A stretch of DNA of 64,000 bases from an uncultured Clostridia bacterium (GCA_946493765.1 CAMMAZ010000001.1:62001-126000), one strand, 5' to 3'. Counted from the first letter of the stretch, positions 1-8,361 are shown. Program-made: numbers and translations. The notes: a model not told the origin generated them from the letters alone.

Positions 1-489
1 CAGGAGGTCGACCGGCTTGCCGATTTATTGGCACAGGAATATGATGAAAAAAGCGCTGGGTTTCAGCTGATCCGGTTAAATCAGAAATTGCAGCTTTGTT
101 CCAGACCGGAATATTTTGACTATGTGCGTGACATACTGGAATTAAAACGGAACACGCCGTTATCACAGGCGGCTTTCGAGGTGCTTTCGGTGGTTGCCTA
201 TAACCAGCCGGTCACCAAAAGTGTCATCGAACAGGTGCGCGGCGTGGATTGCTCCGGCGTGATCGCAAGCCTTTGCGAAAAAGGTTTGATCGAAGAAAAA
301 GGGAGACTGGATCTGCCCGGCCGTCCGCTATTATACGGCACGACAGACGATTTTCTGCGATGTTTTTCCATGCGGGATTTATCCGACCTTCCCCCGTTGC
401 CGGAGGATCCGGAGTCTTCAGAAGAAACGGAAGATTCTAAAGAATCCACGGTACCTGTAAACACAGATGAGGATTTGTTGCAATCATGA
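1..489 (+). CDS. scpB: Segregation and condensation protein B (5' end cut by window)
   Basis: ScpB partners ScpA and Smc in the condensin complex that compacts and separates new chromosomes. The frame is open from base 1 and reads QEVDRLADLL before the first internal start at 28, which is the usual start of the first ScpB winged helix, so the true start lies upstream. Typical ScpB stretches are visible: the RPEYFDYV region, then a second winged helix with LSQAAFEVLSVVAYNQPVT and GLIEEKGR. The last ~35 residues are acidic and low in complexity. The stop overlaps the next start by 4 bp, so the two are probably translationally coupled. The family call is firm; the full length is not visible. Confidence 0.93.
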   Translation, partial: QEVDRLADLLAQEYDEKSAGFQLIRLNQKLQLCSRPEYFDYVRDILELKRNTPLSQAAFEVLSVVAYNQPVTKSVIEQVRGVDCSGVIASLCEKGLIEEKGRLDLPGRPLLYGTTDDFLRCFSMRDLSDLPPLPEDPESSEETEDSKESTVPVNTDEDLLQS

Positions 490-1106
490 TCGCTGTTTGG
501 ATTTTGCTTTTTATTTTCTTGGTTTTAGTGTTGGCGCTTTTTGCAAAGATTCAGATTCTCGTTTCTTATGAAAAAGAATTGCAAATCAAATTGAAATTTG
601 GCTTTTTGCGCTTCACCCTGCTTCCCGCCAAAACAAAAAAGAAAAAGCGGACAAACCGGAAAAAAGCGACTAAGACAGATGAAAAGGTCTCCAAAAAAAA
701 TGAGCCGGGGGTCAAACCGGATTATATGAAAATGCTAAAAAACATCCAAAACGCAATCTCCCCTTTTATTGAAATATTTAAAAAGTTCAAACGCCATGTT
801 ATCATTGATCCTTTTCGTCTGCGGGCGGTGATGGTATCCGACGACGCTGCGGCGCTCGCCATACAGTACGGTGCGGTCTGTTCTGTGTTATATCCGGCAT
901 TGTCAATGATGAACAACTGGTTTGATGTCAAAAACATGCAGGTCGATTTATCAGTCGATTATTTAAAAACAGATTTTGAATTGTTTTTCAAAACCGGTGT
1001 TCAGTTTCGGCTGATTTATGCATTGCATGCGGTATTTGGGTTATTAAAACAACTTGTGATATTCCGACAAAAATTTATGAAAACAAGAAGGAAGGAAGAA
1101 AAATGA
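486..1106 (+). CDS. DUF2953 membrane protein
   Basis: This 206-residue protein has one N-terminal membrane helix (about residues 3-20) followed by the KIQILVSYE strand pattern and a Lys-rich segment (about 50-75), matching the DUF2953 family. That family sits beside ytfJ in sporulating Firmicutes. It overlaps scpB by 4 bp and ytfJ by 4 bp, so the three genes form one tight transcript. The molecular function is unknown. A role at the spore or cell envelope is only inferred from its neighbours. Confidence 0.8.
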   Translation: MIAVWILLFIFLVLVLALFAKIQILVSYEKELQIKLKFGFLRFTLLPAKTKKKKRTNRKKATKTDEKVSKKNEPGVKPDYMKMLKNIQNAISPFIEIFKKFKRHVIIDPFRLRAVMVSDDAAALAIQYGAVCSVLYPALSMMNNWFDVKNMQVDLSVDYLKTDFELFFKTGVQFRLIYALHAVFGLLKQLVIFRQKFMKTRRKEEK

Positions 1107-1495
1107 GCGAAAAAATTAAAGAGATGATGGATGTAACGCTTGAAAAAATTAAGGCAATGGCAACTGCGGATACCATTATCGGCAACCCGATCCACGTCGA
1201 GGATACCACGATTCTTCCGGTTTCCAAAGTCACCTATGGATTTGCATCCGGTGGATCCGATTTTGCGGCGAAAAACCAGCCCGGGAAAGATCTATTTGGC
1301 GGCGGTGGTGGCGCCGGTATGACAGTGACACCGGTCGCTTTTCTTGCCATTCACAATGACAATGTAAAAGTGCTGTCAATCGATCAATCCGGCGATGGCA
1401 ATGCAATCGTAAATTTAATTCCGGAGTTGTTTGATAAGGTGACGTCTTTATTTAAAAAGAACGAAAAAGATAAGGACACATCCGAACAGAATTAG
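1103..1495 (+). CDS. ytfJ: YtfJ/GerW-family sporulation protein
   Basis: This 130-residue protein shows the YtfJ pattern: an amphipathic start (KEMMDVTLEKIKAMATADTI), a central GNPI motif, a glycine-rich turn (FGGGGGAGM) and the VTPVAFLAI strand. YtfJ (GerW) is needed for correct germination and lysozyme sensitivity of Bacillus spores; its biochemical action is unknown. The Ser/Lys-rich tail is likely flexible. It is last in the tight scpB-DUF2953-ytfJ group, and a long hairpin begins 5 nt past its stop. Confidence 0.88.
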   Translation: MSEKIKEMMDVTLEKIKAMATADTIIGNPIHVEDTTILPVSKVTYGFASGGSDFAAKNQPGKDLFGGGGGAGMTVTPVAFLAIHNDNVKVLSIDQSGDGNAIVNLIPELFDKVTSLFKKNEKDKDTSEQN

Positions 1496-1500
1496 TAATG

Positions 1501-1543
1501 AATCATCACCTGCCGCATATACTTTTATCGGCGGGTGATGATT
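1501..1543 (+). promoter_or_regulatory. Hairpin covering the ribosome site of the carboxypeptidase gene
   Basis: Bases 1501-1515 (AATCATCACCTGCCG) pair with 1529-1543 (CGGCGGGTGATGATT) over 15 positions with one G-U pair and a 13-nt loop. The 3' arm holds the only Shine-Dalgarno-like stretch (GGCGGGTG) and abuts the TTG start at 1544. Only four T follow, so it would be a weak terminator. It may instead dampen translation initiation. Confidence 0.55.
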
Positions 1544-2665
1544 TTGATCAAAAAAATACTCTGTTTTTTCTGTGCTTTATGTTTAGTCGTCCCCTATTGC
1601 AGAACACGCGCTTTGTCGGTTTCAGCACAGGCTTATGTGTTGTATTGTCCATCGACAAGTGAAGTTGTTGCATCCGGAAACGCTACAAAGCGTATGTCAA
1701 TGGCCAGTACAACCAAAATCATGACAGGCCTTTTGTTATGTGAAAGCGGCGATTTGGACAAAACTGTCGCAATCAAAAAAGAAATGGTGATGGTGGAAGG
1801 TACCTCTGCCGGTTTGCGCGCCGGCGATGTTATTTCCCGAAAAGATCTGTTATATGGTCTGATGCTGGAATCCGGAAATGATGCAGCAAATGTGATCGCT
1901 TATGAAATCGGAGGCAATAAAGAAAATTTTGCAAAACTGATGAATCAAAAAGCGGCACAGATCGGCATGAAAAACACGAATTTTATCACACCCAGCGGAT
2001 TGGATGATGAGGCGCATTATACAACCGCTTACGATATGGCATTGCTCGCAGCTTATGCGATGCAAAATGAGGATTTTAAGCAAGCAGTTGGATCTAAAAA
2101 TTATACCGCCGTTTACAACGATGGTAACAGTACCGTTACCTATTATAACCATAACCGGCTGCTGAGAAGTCTGGACGGCTGCGAAGGAATTAAAACCGGA
2201 TTTACGAAAAAATCCGGTCGTTGCCTGGTGACCAGTTGTATGCGCGACGGCCTGCGTCTGATTGCCGTGACGTTAAATGCACCGGATGATTGGAATGATC
2301 ACAAGCAACTTTATACATATGGATTTGATTGCTATCAAAAAACAGAATTGACCTATACCCTGCAGTCAACGATTTCAGTTGCCGGCGGTGAAAAACAAGA
2401 ACTTGCCATTACGGCAGATGCAGTGGAGGTTTATTTAAATCAGGGAAACACGAAAAATATTTCTTATCAGATCTTTCTCCCCTCCTTTGTCTTTGCACCA
2501 GTCAAAAAAGGCGATGTGTTGGGACAAATCGTTTTTAAGTATGGGGATCAGATCGTTGCAACGGCTGCCATTCAAAGCACTGAAGATTGTGCATCGGTCA
2601 AAATGATAGAAAAAAATTATTGGGATTTGCTGTTGGAGAAACTGCTGTTATTGCTATCCCTATAA
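1544..2665 (+). CDS. Serine-type D-Ala-D-Ala carboxypeptidase (DacF/PBP5 type)
   Basis: This secreted penicillin-binding protein trims the terminal D-Ala from peptidoglycan stem peptides. It has an N-terminal signal peptide, the SxxK motif (STTKI) after the conserved MASTTKIMT context, the SGN motif in LESGNDAANV, and the KTG motif in IKTGFTKKSGR. A PBP5_C-like beta domain follows (about residues 275-345), and the last ~14 residues are a Leu-rich amphipathic/membrane anchor. I place the start at TTG 1544; a GTG at 1535 is possible. Standing between ytfJ and rluB it resembles spore-cortex dacB/dacF genes, but vegetative use cannot be excluded. Confidence 0.9.
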   Translation: MIKKILCFFCALCLVVPYCRTRALSVSAQAYVLYCPSTSEVVASGNATKRMSMASTTKIMTGLLLCESGDLDKTVAIKKEMVMVEGTSAGLRAGDVISRKDLLYGLMLESGNDAANVIAYEIGGNKENFAKLMNQKAAQIGMKNTNFITPSGLDDEAHYTTAYDMALLAAYAMQNEDFKQAVGSKNYTAVYNDGNSTVTYYNHNRLLRSLDGCEGIKTGFTKKSGRCLVTSCMRDGLRLIAVTLNAPDDWNDHKQLYTYGFDCYQKTELTYTLQSTISVAGGEKQELAITADAVEVYLNQGNTKNISYQIFLPSFVFAPVKKGDVLGQIVFKYGDQIVATAAIQSTEDCASVKMIEKNYWDLLLEKLLLLLSL

Positions 2666-2692
2666 ATATTGGATTAGAAAAGGAAAGAAAAA

Positions 2693-3451
2693 ATGAAAAA
2701 CGAGCCAGTAAGACTGCAAAAATATTTGTCACAATGCGGTGTCAGTTCCAGGCGGAAAGCCGAAGAGCTGATCTTGCAGGGCAAAGTTTTGGTCAATGGA
2801 AGAAAGGCCGGTATCGGCGATAAAATCATTCCGAATAAAGACAGGGTGACTGTATCTGGAAAACCGATCAAACAAAATAAACAACGTAGATACATCGTCC
2901 TGCATAAACCAAGAGGCTTTGTCACAACCATGCATGATGAATTGGATCGAAAATGTATCACCATGCTGATCAGGGATGTTGGCGAGCGAGTTTATCCTGT
3001 AGGTCGGTTGGATCGCAATTCCGAAGGAATGTTGTTGTTGACAAACGATGGTGAATTTGCTAATTTAATGACCCACCCTTCCTGCCATGTCCCGAAAACT
3101 TATCGTGTAACGGTGCGGCCGCCGTTTACCGATGAACATTTGACCCGGTTGATCGAAGGTGTCACATTGGACGACGGCTATAAAACCCAACCCGCAGATG
3201 TCAGTGTGGCTGTGCAGGAAGAAAACCGGGTTGTCTTTTTGATTACGATCTATGAGGGAAAAAACCGGCAGATCCGCAGAATGTGCGAGGCATTAGGACT
3301 GGAGTTGATTCGTTTAAAACGTATTGCGATCGGCGACGTGCGTCTTGGTATGCTTCCGCAGGGCAAGTGGCGTGAACTGAATGAACAGGAAATTCGCGCG
3401 CTTTATTCCTATGCAAAACGGGAAAACACAAAAGAAAGGAATCGAAAATGA
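2693..3451 (+). CDS. rluB: Pseudouridine synthase, RluB/RsuA family
   Basis: This enzyme converts a uridine in rRNA to pseudouridine. Residues ~1-60 are an S4 RNA-binding domain (VRLQKYLSQCGVSSRRKAEELI), followed by the catalytic domain with GRLDRNSEGMLLLTNDGEF, where the Asp of GRLD is the nucleophile, and the signature EGKNRQIRRMCEALG. At 252 residues it has normal length for RluB. The start ATG at 2693 follows AGGAAAG. It overlaps the next gene by 4 bp. scpB-ytfJ-dac-rluB is a recurring order in Clostridia. Confidence 0.93.
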   Translation: MKNEPVRLQKYLSQCGVSSRRKAEELILQGKVLVNGRKAGIGDKIIPNKDRVTVSGKPIKQNKQRRYIVLHKPRGFVTTMHDELDRKCITMLIRDVGERVYPVGRLDRNSEGMLLLTNDGEFANLMTHPSCHVPKTYRVTVRPPFTDEHLTRLIEGVTLDDGYKTQPADVSVAVQEENRVVFLITIYEGKNRQIRRMCEALGLELIRLKRIAIGDVRLGMLPQGKWRELNEQEIRALYSYAKRENTKERNRK

Positions 3452-3792
3452 TTAAAATTGAACTGGCAAATGCCGACATGAAAGAAAAATTAAAACTGAA
3501 AAACGAAGCGTTTATTGTGACGCAAAAGGACGAGCTGCTCGGCTTTTGTGCTTTTGCATTAACACCGCCCGAAGTTCAGATTGAAAGGGCAGATTGTGAA
3601 GATATGGGCCTGTTGGACGGTCTGATCCGCCAAACGATGAGCTATGCGCTTGATCATGATTGCCGTTATGCTTTGTTTGAAAAAGATGTAAAACAAAAGG
3701 CGGTTTTGTTAAAAATTCTAAAAGAATACGAACAAAGTCTGGATATTTTAACTTTTTTTACAAACCTTAATCATTGCGAAAACATTTTATGA
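3448..3792 (+). CDS. Small conserved-looking protein, degenerate GNAT-like fold
   Basis: This 114-residue protein is coupled to rluB by a 4-bp overlap. It has the strand pattern of a reduced acetyltransferase fold (LLGFCAFAL, then VQIERADC, then a helix GLLDGLIRQTMSYA), but no clear acetyl-CoA loop (R/QxxGxG/A) is visible. I could not assign a function. Coupling and normal codon use argue that it is a real gene. Confidence 0.7.
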   Translation: MIKIELANADMKEKLKLKNEAFIVTQKDELLGFCAFALTPPEVQIERADCEDMGLLDGLIRQTMSYALDHDCRYALFEKDVKQKAVLLKILKEYEQSLDILTFFTNLNHCENIL

Positions 3793-3800
3793 AAATTCTA

Positions 3801-3829
3801 TTGACAAGTTGTCGGAAAATTGCTATAAT
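3801..3829 (+). promoter_or_regulatory. Sigma-A promoter of tRNA-Lys
   Basis: TTGACA (3801-3806), a 17-bp spacer and TATAAT (3824-3829) form a perfect consensus promoter 15 bp before the tRNA. Confidence 0.9.
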
Positions 3830-3844
3830 AATGCTTGTCGCTAT

Positions 3845-3920
3845 GAGTTATTAGCTCAGTTGGCAGAGCACCTGACTTTTAATCAGGGTGTCCGGGGTTC
3901 GAATCCCCGATAGCTCACCA
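3845..3920 (+). tRNA. tRNA-Lys (anticodon UUU)
   Basis: The 76-nt cloverleaf has acceptor strands GAGTTAT and ATAGCTC, D-arm AGCTCAGTTGGCAGAGC, anticodon arm CTGACTTTTAATCAG with anticodon TTT, T-arm CCGGGGTTCGAATCCCCG, and an encoded CCA end. The anticodon reads lysine AAA/AAG codons. Confidence 0.97.
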
Positions 3921-3955
3921 AAAGTCCTGAAACAATCCTGTTTCAGGACTTTTGC
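3920..3955 (+). terminator. Intrinsic terminator after tRNA-Lys
   Basis: AAAAGTCCTGAAACA (3920-3934) pairs perfectly with TGTTTCAGGACTTTT (3939-3953) across a 4-nt loop, ending in T residues. Confidence 0.9.
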
Positions 3956-3965
3956 ACAAAACACA

Positions 3966-4066
3966 GAGTAGAAAATTGCGCGTTAAGTGTCGCCTGAACG
4001 GGGAGTTGTCGGGCGAACGAAAAGGCAAAAGCCTTGCGGTGCTTTTTTCGCATCCCGCTGGTAAAT
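3966..4066 (+). ncRNA. Tetrahydrofolate (THF-I) riboswitch aptamer
   Basis: The conserved THF aptamer blocks are present in order: GCGCGTTAAGTGTCGCC, a GGGG box (4000-4003) that can pair with the later TCCCG, GAACGAAAAGG, CTTGCGGTGC and GCATCCCGCTGG. The downstream gene is a folate-type ECF substrate-binding protein, the expected target. The RNA binds reduced folates and, in known cases, switches the gene off when folate is plentiful. Confidence 0.9.
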
Positions 4067-4080
4067 AAGAAGTGGCAGAT

Positions 4081-4120
4081 CTCCTTATTTTACTAAGCGA
4101 AAAAATAAGGAGGTTTTTTT
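4081..4120 (+). terminator. Terminator/SD-sequestering expression platform of the THF riboswitch
   Basis: CTCCTTATTTT (4081-4091) pairs exactly with AAAATAAGGAG (4102-4112), followed by GTTTTTTT. The 3' arm contains the ribosome site AAGGAGG used by the TTG start at 4122. One hairpin can therefore end transcription and also hide the ribosome site. Confidence 0.85.
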
Positions 4121-4121
4121 A

Positions 4122-4670
4122 TTGCATATTTCATCCAATACGATTCAAAAGAAAAAAATCGCAATTGCAACCGAAACAGTCACCACCATTGCGATTTTGA
4201 CCGCACTGTCGATTATTTGTTCGATGTTTTTAACGATCCGAGGCGGAACAATGATGAAGTTTTCCCCTACCTTTGTTATTGTTGCACTGGCTGCCAGACG
4301 CTATGGACCGCTTGGCGCCGGATTGGTCGCTTTTTTATCTGATCTGATCCAATTTTTCATGTTTCCGTCGCTTGGATTCAGTGTTGGAATCTGTTTGTCC
4401 GGTGTGTTAAGCGGTTTATTATTTGGATTTATTTTTTATAAGAAAATCAATATGCCGCGCATTTTGCTTGCCACTGTTTCCACACAAGTGCTTTGCAGTC
4501 TTGGTATCACAACATTAACCATGGTTTATATTGAAAGATGGTTTCCTCTGACTCCCCTTCTCTATTTCCGGTTGCTGCAAACTGCTATCATGATACCGGT
4601 GACGATCATTGTTTTATATTTGCTGTTTGTTAAGATTGATATTGCAAAACTGACCAAAGTCGTAAAATAA
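4122..4670 (+). CDS. folT: Folate-type ECF transporter substrate-binding (S) component
   Basis: This 182-residue integral membrane protein has about six helices and the ECF S-component look: basic N-terminus, LTALSIICSMF, then FSPTFVIVALAARRYGPLGAGLVAFLSDLIQF, the stretch that binds ligand and joins the energizing module. It would deliver folates to a shared EcfT/A/A' module encoded elsewhere. The start is TTG, 8 nt after AAGGAGG. Control by the THF riboswitch directly upstream supports folate as substrate over other vitamins. Confidence 0.85.
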   Translation: MHISSNTIQKKKIAIATETVTTIAILTALSIICSMFLTIRGGTMMKFSPTFVIVALAARRYGPLGAGLVAFLSDLIQFFMFPSLGFSVGICLSGVLSGLLFGFIFYKKINMPRILLATVSTQVLCSLGITTLTMVYIERWFPLTPLLYFRLLQTAIMIPVTIIVLYLLFVKIDIAKLTKVVK

Positions 4671-4682
4671 AAATAAGATAAA

Positions 4683-4715
4683 AAATTCCGGAGACCAAAT
4701 CTCCGGAATTTTTTA
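4683..4715. terminator. Bidirectional terminator
   Basis: An AAATTCCGGAGA ... TCTCCGGAATTT inverted repeat with A-run and T-run flanks lies between the convergent folT and membrane-protein genes and can serve both. Confidence 0.85.
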
Positions 4716-5723
4716 TTTTTCTTTCCTATTTTGTTCTTTAGATTCCACAGCGGTCTGATCATTAAATACAGGTTCTTCTTCAAACACAGACCGATGCACC
4801 ATTTTACCGTTATGATAAACAAATTCGGGCAATTCTCTTTTTTCCTCTTGCGCCGCATAGTCGATTTCATCCGATTCAATCTTTTTCAGTCCAGCTGCAG
4901 TTTCCTCCGGATGTTTTTCATAATACGGATCCAGAATATATCTTTTAATGGAAGGAAATACAAAAAAAGCGATGGTATAAAAAATAAAACCGAAAAACAG
5001 CAACATCACAAAGGCGATACCAAGTCCCCACAAAAGCGCGTTAGCGCTGACAACCATTCCATAAATCAAAAGTGCTGTCAAGCCAATCCAAATGAGCAAG
5101 ATAACAGATAAAAGTAGATTCCTGAAAAAGCATAAAAAGGCGAAAATCAGTGAATTTTTCAGAATTTCATATAACCTTAGCTTTAAAGTTACCGCCATCA
5201 TATAGGCATAGTAGCTTGCAAATACAGCCACGACAGCGACAAAAACACTCACGCCAAGACCAATAATGCCCATGATTTCCGATCCGGGAGATGCAGAATA
5301 AAACGGAATCGCAACAGATAGCGCAATAATTAAAACATATTGCAGCAAAGCAATCAACGTGCATTGCTTCCAATTGGAAACATACGCCCTTTTCAGATCT
5401 TCCAGAAAAAAGCCTGGTTCTTCTCTGACATATTCCCTGCACATTTTTGTGACTGCACCGATCACGCCACCCAAAAGAATTGTCGGAAGGAAAGCAATCA
5501 ACGTTAAAACAAAATCATACAAATTCACACTTTTCAGTGGCTCTGCGATACCGATTGCAGAAAACAGCATCGGCAACAAATTGCCGATCCCAACTGATAA
5601 TAAAGCAACGATAATCACTGCGGTAAAAAAAATCACATTGAGCATCAAAATTTTAAAAAATTTGTCTTTATAAATTTCGAAGTATTTAAAAATTGAATTT
5701 TTTTCTAATGTTTGAATCGCCAT
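4713..5723 (-). CDS. Polytopic membrane protein, DUF624/YesL-like
   Basis: This 336-residue protein has a short cytoplasmic start, about six hydrophobic helices (residues ~27-265), and a charged C-terminal tail of ~70 residues. The loop after helix 2, FFLEDLKRAYVSNWKQ, matches the DUF624/YesL pattern of a basic segment before the next helix pair. Members often sit near sugar ABC transporters, but here the neighbours are xerD and spoIIM, so no transport role is supported. The start ATG follows CAGGAG. Confidence 0.6.
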   Translation of the reverse strand: MAIQTLEKNSIFKYFEIYKDKFFKILMLNVIFFTAVIIVALLSVGIGNLLPMLFSAIGIAEPLKSVNLYDFVLTLIAFLPTILLGGVIGAVTKMCREYVREEPGFFLEDLKRAYVSNWKQCTLIALLQYVLIIALSVAIPFYSASPGSEIMGIIGLGVSVFVAVVAVFASYYAYMMAVTLKLRLYEILKNSLIFAFLCFFRNLLLSVILLIWIGLTALLIYGMVVSANALLWGLGIAFVMLLFFGFIFYTIAFFVFPSIKRYILDPYYEKHPEETAAGLKKIESDEIDYAAQEEKRELPEFVYHNGKMVHRSVFEEEPVFNDQTAVESKEQNRKEK

Positions 5724-5763
5724 TTTGTCTCCTGTTTTTTATTTAAAATTTAATCTTTTGTTT

Positions 5764-6651
5764 TTACTGCCCTGCTTTTGGATGAAATTTTTTATAAGAC
5801 GCATCATATTTTTGCTTAATAATCTGTGCATATACCTGTGTGGAAGATATTCCGGAATGCCCTAACATATCTTTAATATCTTTAATGCCGGCACCGTTTT
5901 CCAGTAAATGTGCCGCAAAGGAATGGCGCATGGTATGTGGGGTAATGGATTTTTCAATACCGGCGCTTTGTGCATACCCTTTAATGATTTTCCAGAATCC
6001 CTGTCGGGTCAGACGTTCTCCGTTCATGTTTAAAAACAGTGCTTTTTCCGACCGATTGGATACCAATACCGGGCGGACGCGAACCAAATAATCTTCCACG
6101 GCCTTAACCGCGCTCTTATAAATCGGTATAATACGATCATTCTTTTCAGAAGTACAATGCAGCAAATTAACCTGCAGATTCACATTATCCAAATTCAGAT
6201 CAATCAGCTCGCTGACCCGAACACCGGTGGCATATAATAACTCTAGCATTGCCTTATCCCGGCATCCGCGCAGTGTCGTAATGTCCGGCTGCGCCAAAAG
6301 CGCATCCACTTCCCTTTGGGATAAAATTTCCGGCAGCTTTTTTTCGACTTTTTCCAGCACAATATTTTTTGTCGGATTTTGATCGCATTGTCCATCAAAA
6401 ATTAAAAATTGATAAAAACAACGGATAGAGGCTAAAACACGTACCAAAGTGGCATTCGTCTTACCTTGTTTTTTTAAAACATCTAAATACGTTTGAATAC
6501 ATTCCTTATTACATGAAGGTGCCCCCACCTCGTTTTCATCCAAATATTTTAAAAATTTGGATAAATCACGTCGGTAGGAATCCAACGTATTTTTTGATGC
6601 GTTTTTGGTATTGACCAAATAGTCTGAAAACGCCTGAATCAAATCCGTCAT
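5764..6651 (-). CDS. xerD: Site-specific tyrosine recombinase XerD
   Basis: XerD acts with XerC at dif to resolve chromosome dimers. The N-terminal SAM-like core-binding domain (residues ~1-85) is followed by the catalytic domain with ATGVRVSEL (catalytic Arg), HTMRHSFAAHLL (His-x-x-Arg), LGHSGISSTQVY and the terminal tyrosine. The 295-residue length is normal. It lies 19 bp after spoIIM in the same direction, a common pairing in spore formers, so it is housekeeping and not a mobile-element integrase. Confidence 0.92.
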   Translation of the reverse strand: MTDLIQAFSDYLVNTKNASKNTLDSYRRDLSKFLKYLDENEVGAPSCNKECIQTYLDVLKKQGKTNATLVRVLASIRCFYQFLIFDGQCDQNPTKNIVLEKVEKKLPEILSQREVDALLAQPDITTLRGCRDKAMLELLYATGVRVSELIDLNLDNVNLQVNLLHCTSEKNDRIIPIYKSAVKAVEDYLVRVRPVLVSNRSEKALFLNMNGERLTRQGFWKIIKGYAQSAGIEKSITPHTMRHSFAAHLLENGAGIKDIKDMLGHSGISSTQVYAQIIKQKYDASYKKFHPKAGQ

Positions 6652-6669
6652 TTTTACAAATCCTTACCA

Positions 6670-7302
6670 TTAAAATTTAAAGAAATCAAAGAAAACAGAG
6701 GACATAATCGAGTCTACAACAGCGGCTAAAAAGATAAAAACCAAAAAGAAAATAAACCGGTAGGAATACTTTTTAAAATCCGCAAGAAGCCCGCCGGTTT
6801 TTGCGTTGTTTTTACCAAACATCCGGCACATCAGCAAAGAAAAACGAAACGTTTCTCTGCAGGCAAAAATATAAACATAGGAGGTGATCAACAGCCCCGG
6901 CAATAAAATTAAAGAATAAAAGCCGATTCCGCCGGATACATATACGGCATAAAGATAACCGGACAAAAGACCAGAACGGTATCCATGATAAAAAATAATG
7001 AAAAATGCTGCAGCGCATCCGACAGTGCTCATGCCGCAAATATAGCATGTTGCTAAAACCAACAGATAAGAAGAAAGAGAATATAAAAAAGCAGTAAAAA
7101 ATTTTTGTTGCGCCCTGGTTTCATAAAAATCATTGAAAACCGCACGAATTCCATAAAAAGAATCGTCACTGCTCAACTGTATCGACCATGCGCCGGCAAT
7201 AATGCCGATCATCATCACCAACGTCAAAAGCATCAGTGAACGGTTTTGTTTGAGATAACTGTTGCAGCTGCTGATTTTATTATAAAAAACGACCGACTCC
7301 AT
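6670..7302 (-). CDS. spoIIM: Stage II sporulation protein M
   Basis: SpoIIM is a mother-cell membrane protein of the SpoIID-M-P machine that remodels septal peptidoglycan during engulfment. The product has about five membrane helices, with the typical first helix and GIIAG turn (LVMMIGIIAGAWSI) and the motif FIIFYHGYRSGLLSG. I choose ATG 7302 because AAGGTGG lies 7 nt upstream; an in-frame ATG at 7338 would add 12 residues and lacks such a site. Confidence 0.87.
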   Translation of the reverse strand: MESVVFYNKISSCNSYLKQNRSLMLLTLVMMIGIIAGAWSIQLSSDDSFYGIRAVFNDFYETRAQQKFFTAFLYSLSSYLLVLATCYICGMSTVGCAAAFFIIFYHGYRSGLLSGYLYAVYVSGGIGFYSLILLPGLLITSYVYIFACRETFRFSLLMCRMFGKNNAKTGGLLADFKKYSYRFIFFLVFIFLAAVVDSIMSSVFFDFFKF

Positions 7303-7356
7303 CACTTTACCACCTTGTCCTTTCGATTGGTAAAGCATATGATGGACAAGAAAAAT

Positions 7357-8163
7357 TTATTCCTGTTTTCCGAGCGCCTTAGACCGATCAAAACAAGCCT
7401 TAACCGCGTCTTTGATCACCTGATCAAATCCATTTGCCGCAAAGCTTTGCAGTGCCGCATAGGTCGTGCCATTTGGAGAAGTAACCATATCCGTTAATGC
7501 CTGTGCAGAAAGACCACTGTTTTTCAACAATTCGGCGCTGCCGATTAATGTTTGACAAAACAACTCCATCGCCTTTTCATAAGGCAGACCAAGCGTTTGC
7601 GCTTCCTCACAAACATTTTTGGCAAACTGGAATACGTAAGCGGGGCCGCTGCCACTGACGGCAGTCACAGCGTCCATTTGACTCTCTTCACAAACAACGG
7701 TGATCCCAGCCGTTTGAAAAACGCTTTGTGCATATTGAAATTCCTGTTCACAAACCGGAGGTAAACAACAGATACCTGTCGCGCCTTTCCCCTGCAGCAA
7801 CGGCGTGTTCGGCATCACACGGATCACTTTGCAGTCCATTCCAAAAGCCTTTTTAATCGAGTCAATCGAAAGACCTGCAACCACACTGACGATGCATTTA
7901 TCCGCTGTCATACCCGATTTGATTTCATCAATCACCTGATAGGCGATCTGCGGTTTGACCGCCAAAAAAATCATATCGCTCTTTTCAACCGCCTGCGCAC
8001 CGGTCTCACAAATATGTGCGCCCTTTTCCCGGTATTTTCCCAAAGAATCTTTGCGCACATCAAATAGAAACAACGCATCCGGACGAATAAAGGAAGCACG
8101 CAGCATTCCGCCAAGAACGGCGCCTGCGATATTACCACCGGCGCCTATTACACCTATTTTCAT
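7357..8163 (-). CDS. proC: Pyrroline-5-carboxylate reductase
   Basis: ProC reduces 1-pyrroline-5-carboxylate to proline with NAD(P)H. The N-terminal Rossmann loop is GVIGAGGNIAGAVLGG, VKPQIAYQVI follows, and the C-terminal signature SGSGPAYVFQF and PNGTTYAAL (normally PGGTT) are visible. The length (268 residues) is normal. It has its own promoter. The change of PGGTT to PNGTT is minor but unusual. Confidence 0.94.
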   Translation of the reverse strand: MKIGVIGAGGNIAGAVLGGMLRASFIRPDALFLFDVRKDSLGKYREKGAHICETGAQAVEKSDMIFLAVKPQIAYQVIDEIKSGMTADKCIVSVVAGLSIDSIKKAFGMDCKVIRVMPNTPLLQGKGATGICCLPPVCEQEFQYAQSVFQTAGITVVCEESQMDAVTAVSGSGPAYVFQFAKNVCEEAQTLGLPYEKAMELFCQTLIGSAELLKNSGLSAQALTDMVTSPNGTTYAALQSFAANGFDQVIKDAVKACFDRSKALGKQE

Positions 8164-8196
8164 CATTTCATCCTTTTATGTAAATTGAATAAAATT

Positions 8197-8225
8197 ATTA
8201 TAACAAAAACAGAAATAGATTGCAA
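8197..8225 (-). promoter_or_regulatory. Sigma-A promoter of proC
   Basis: Read on the minus strand: TTGCAA (8225-8220), a 17-bp spacer, TATAAT (8202-8197), about 31 bp before the proC ATG. Confidence 0.85.
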
Positions 8226-8302
8226 GTGAAAAAACATCTTTCTCTAGGATTTATACAAGATGCCTTTTTTATGTCAATTTCTTTATGTTAAGTGCATAAA
8301 TT

Positions 8303-8361
8303 TTATGTACACCGTTTATGTATACCACAACTTGTAGTGATGTAAATGTATTATGTATACC
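8303..8361. repeat. Three copies of TTATGTATACC in the proC upstream region
   Basis: TTATGTACACC (8303-8313), TTATGTATACC (8316-8326) and TTATGTATACC (8351-8361) are direct repeats 13 and 35 bp apart. No gene lies here. They could be binding sites for a regulator; the function is unknown. Confidence 0.45.

Noticed and set aside
5764-6651. XerD-type recombinase as a mobile-element integrase
   Set aside because: Length, motifs and linkage to spoIIM fit the housekeeping XerD; no att repeats or cargo lie around it.
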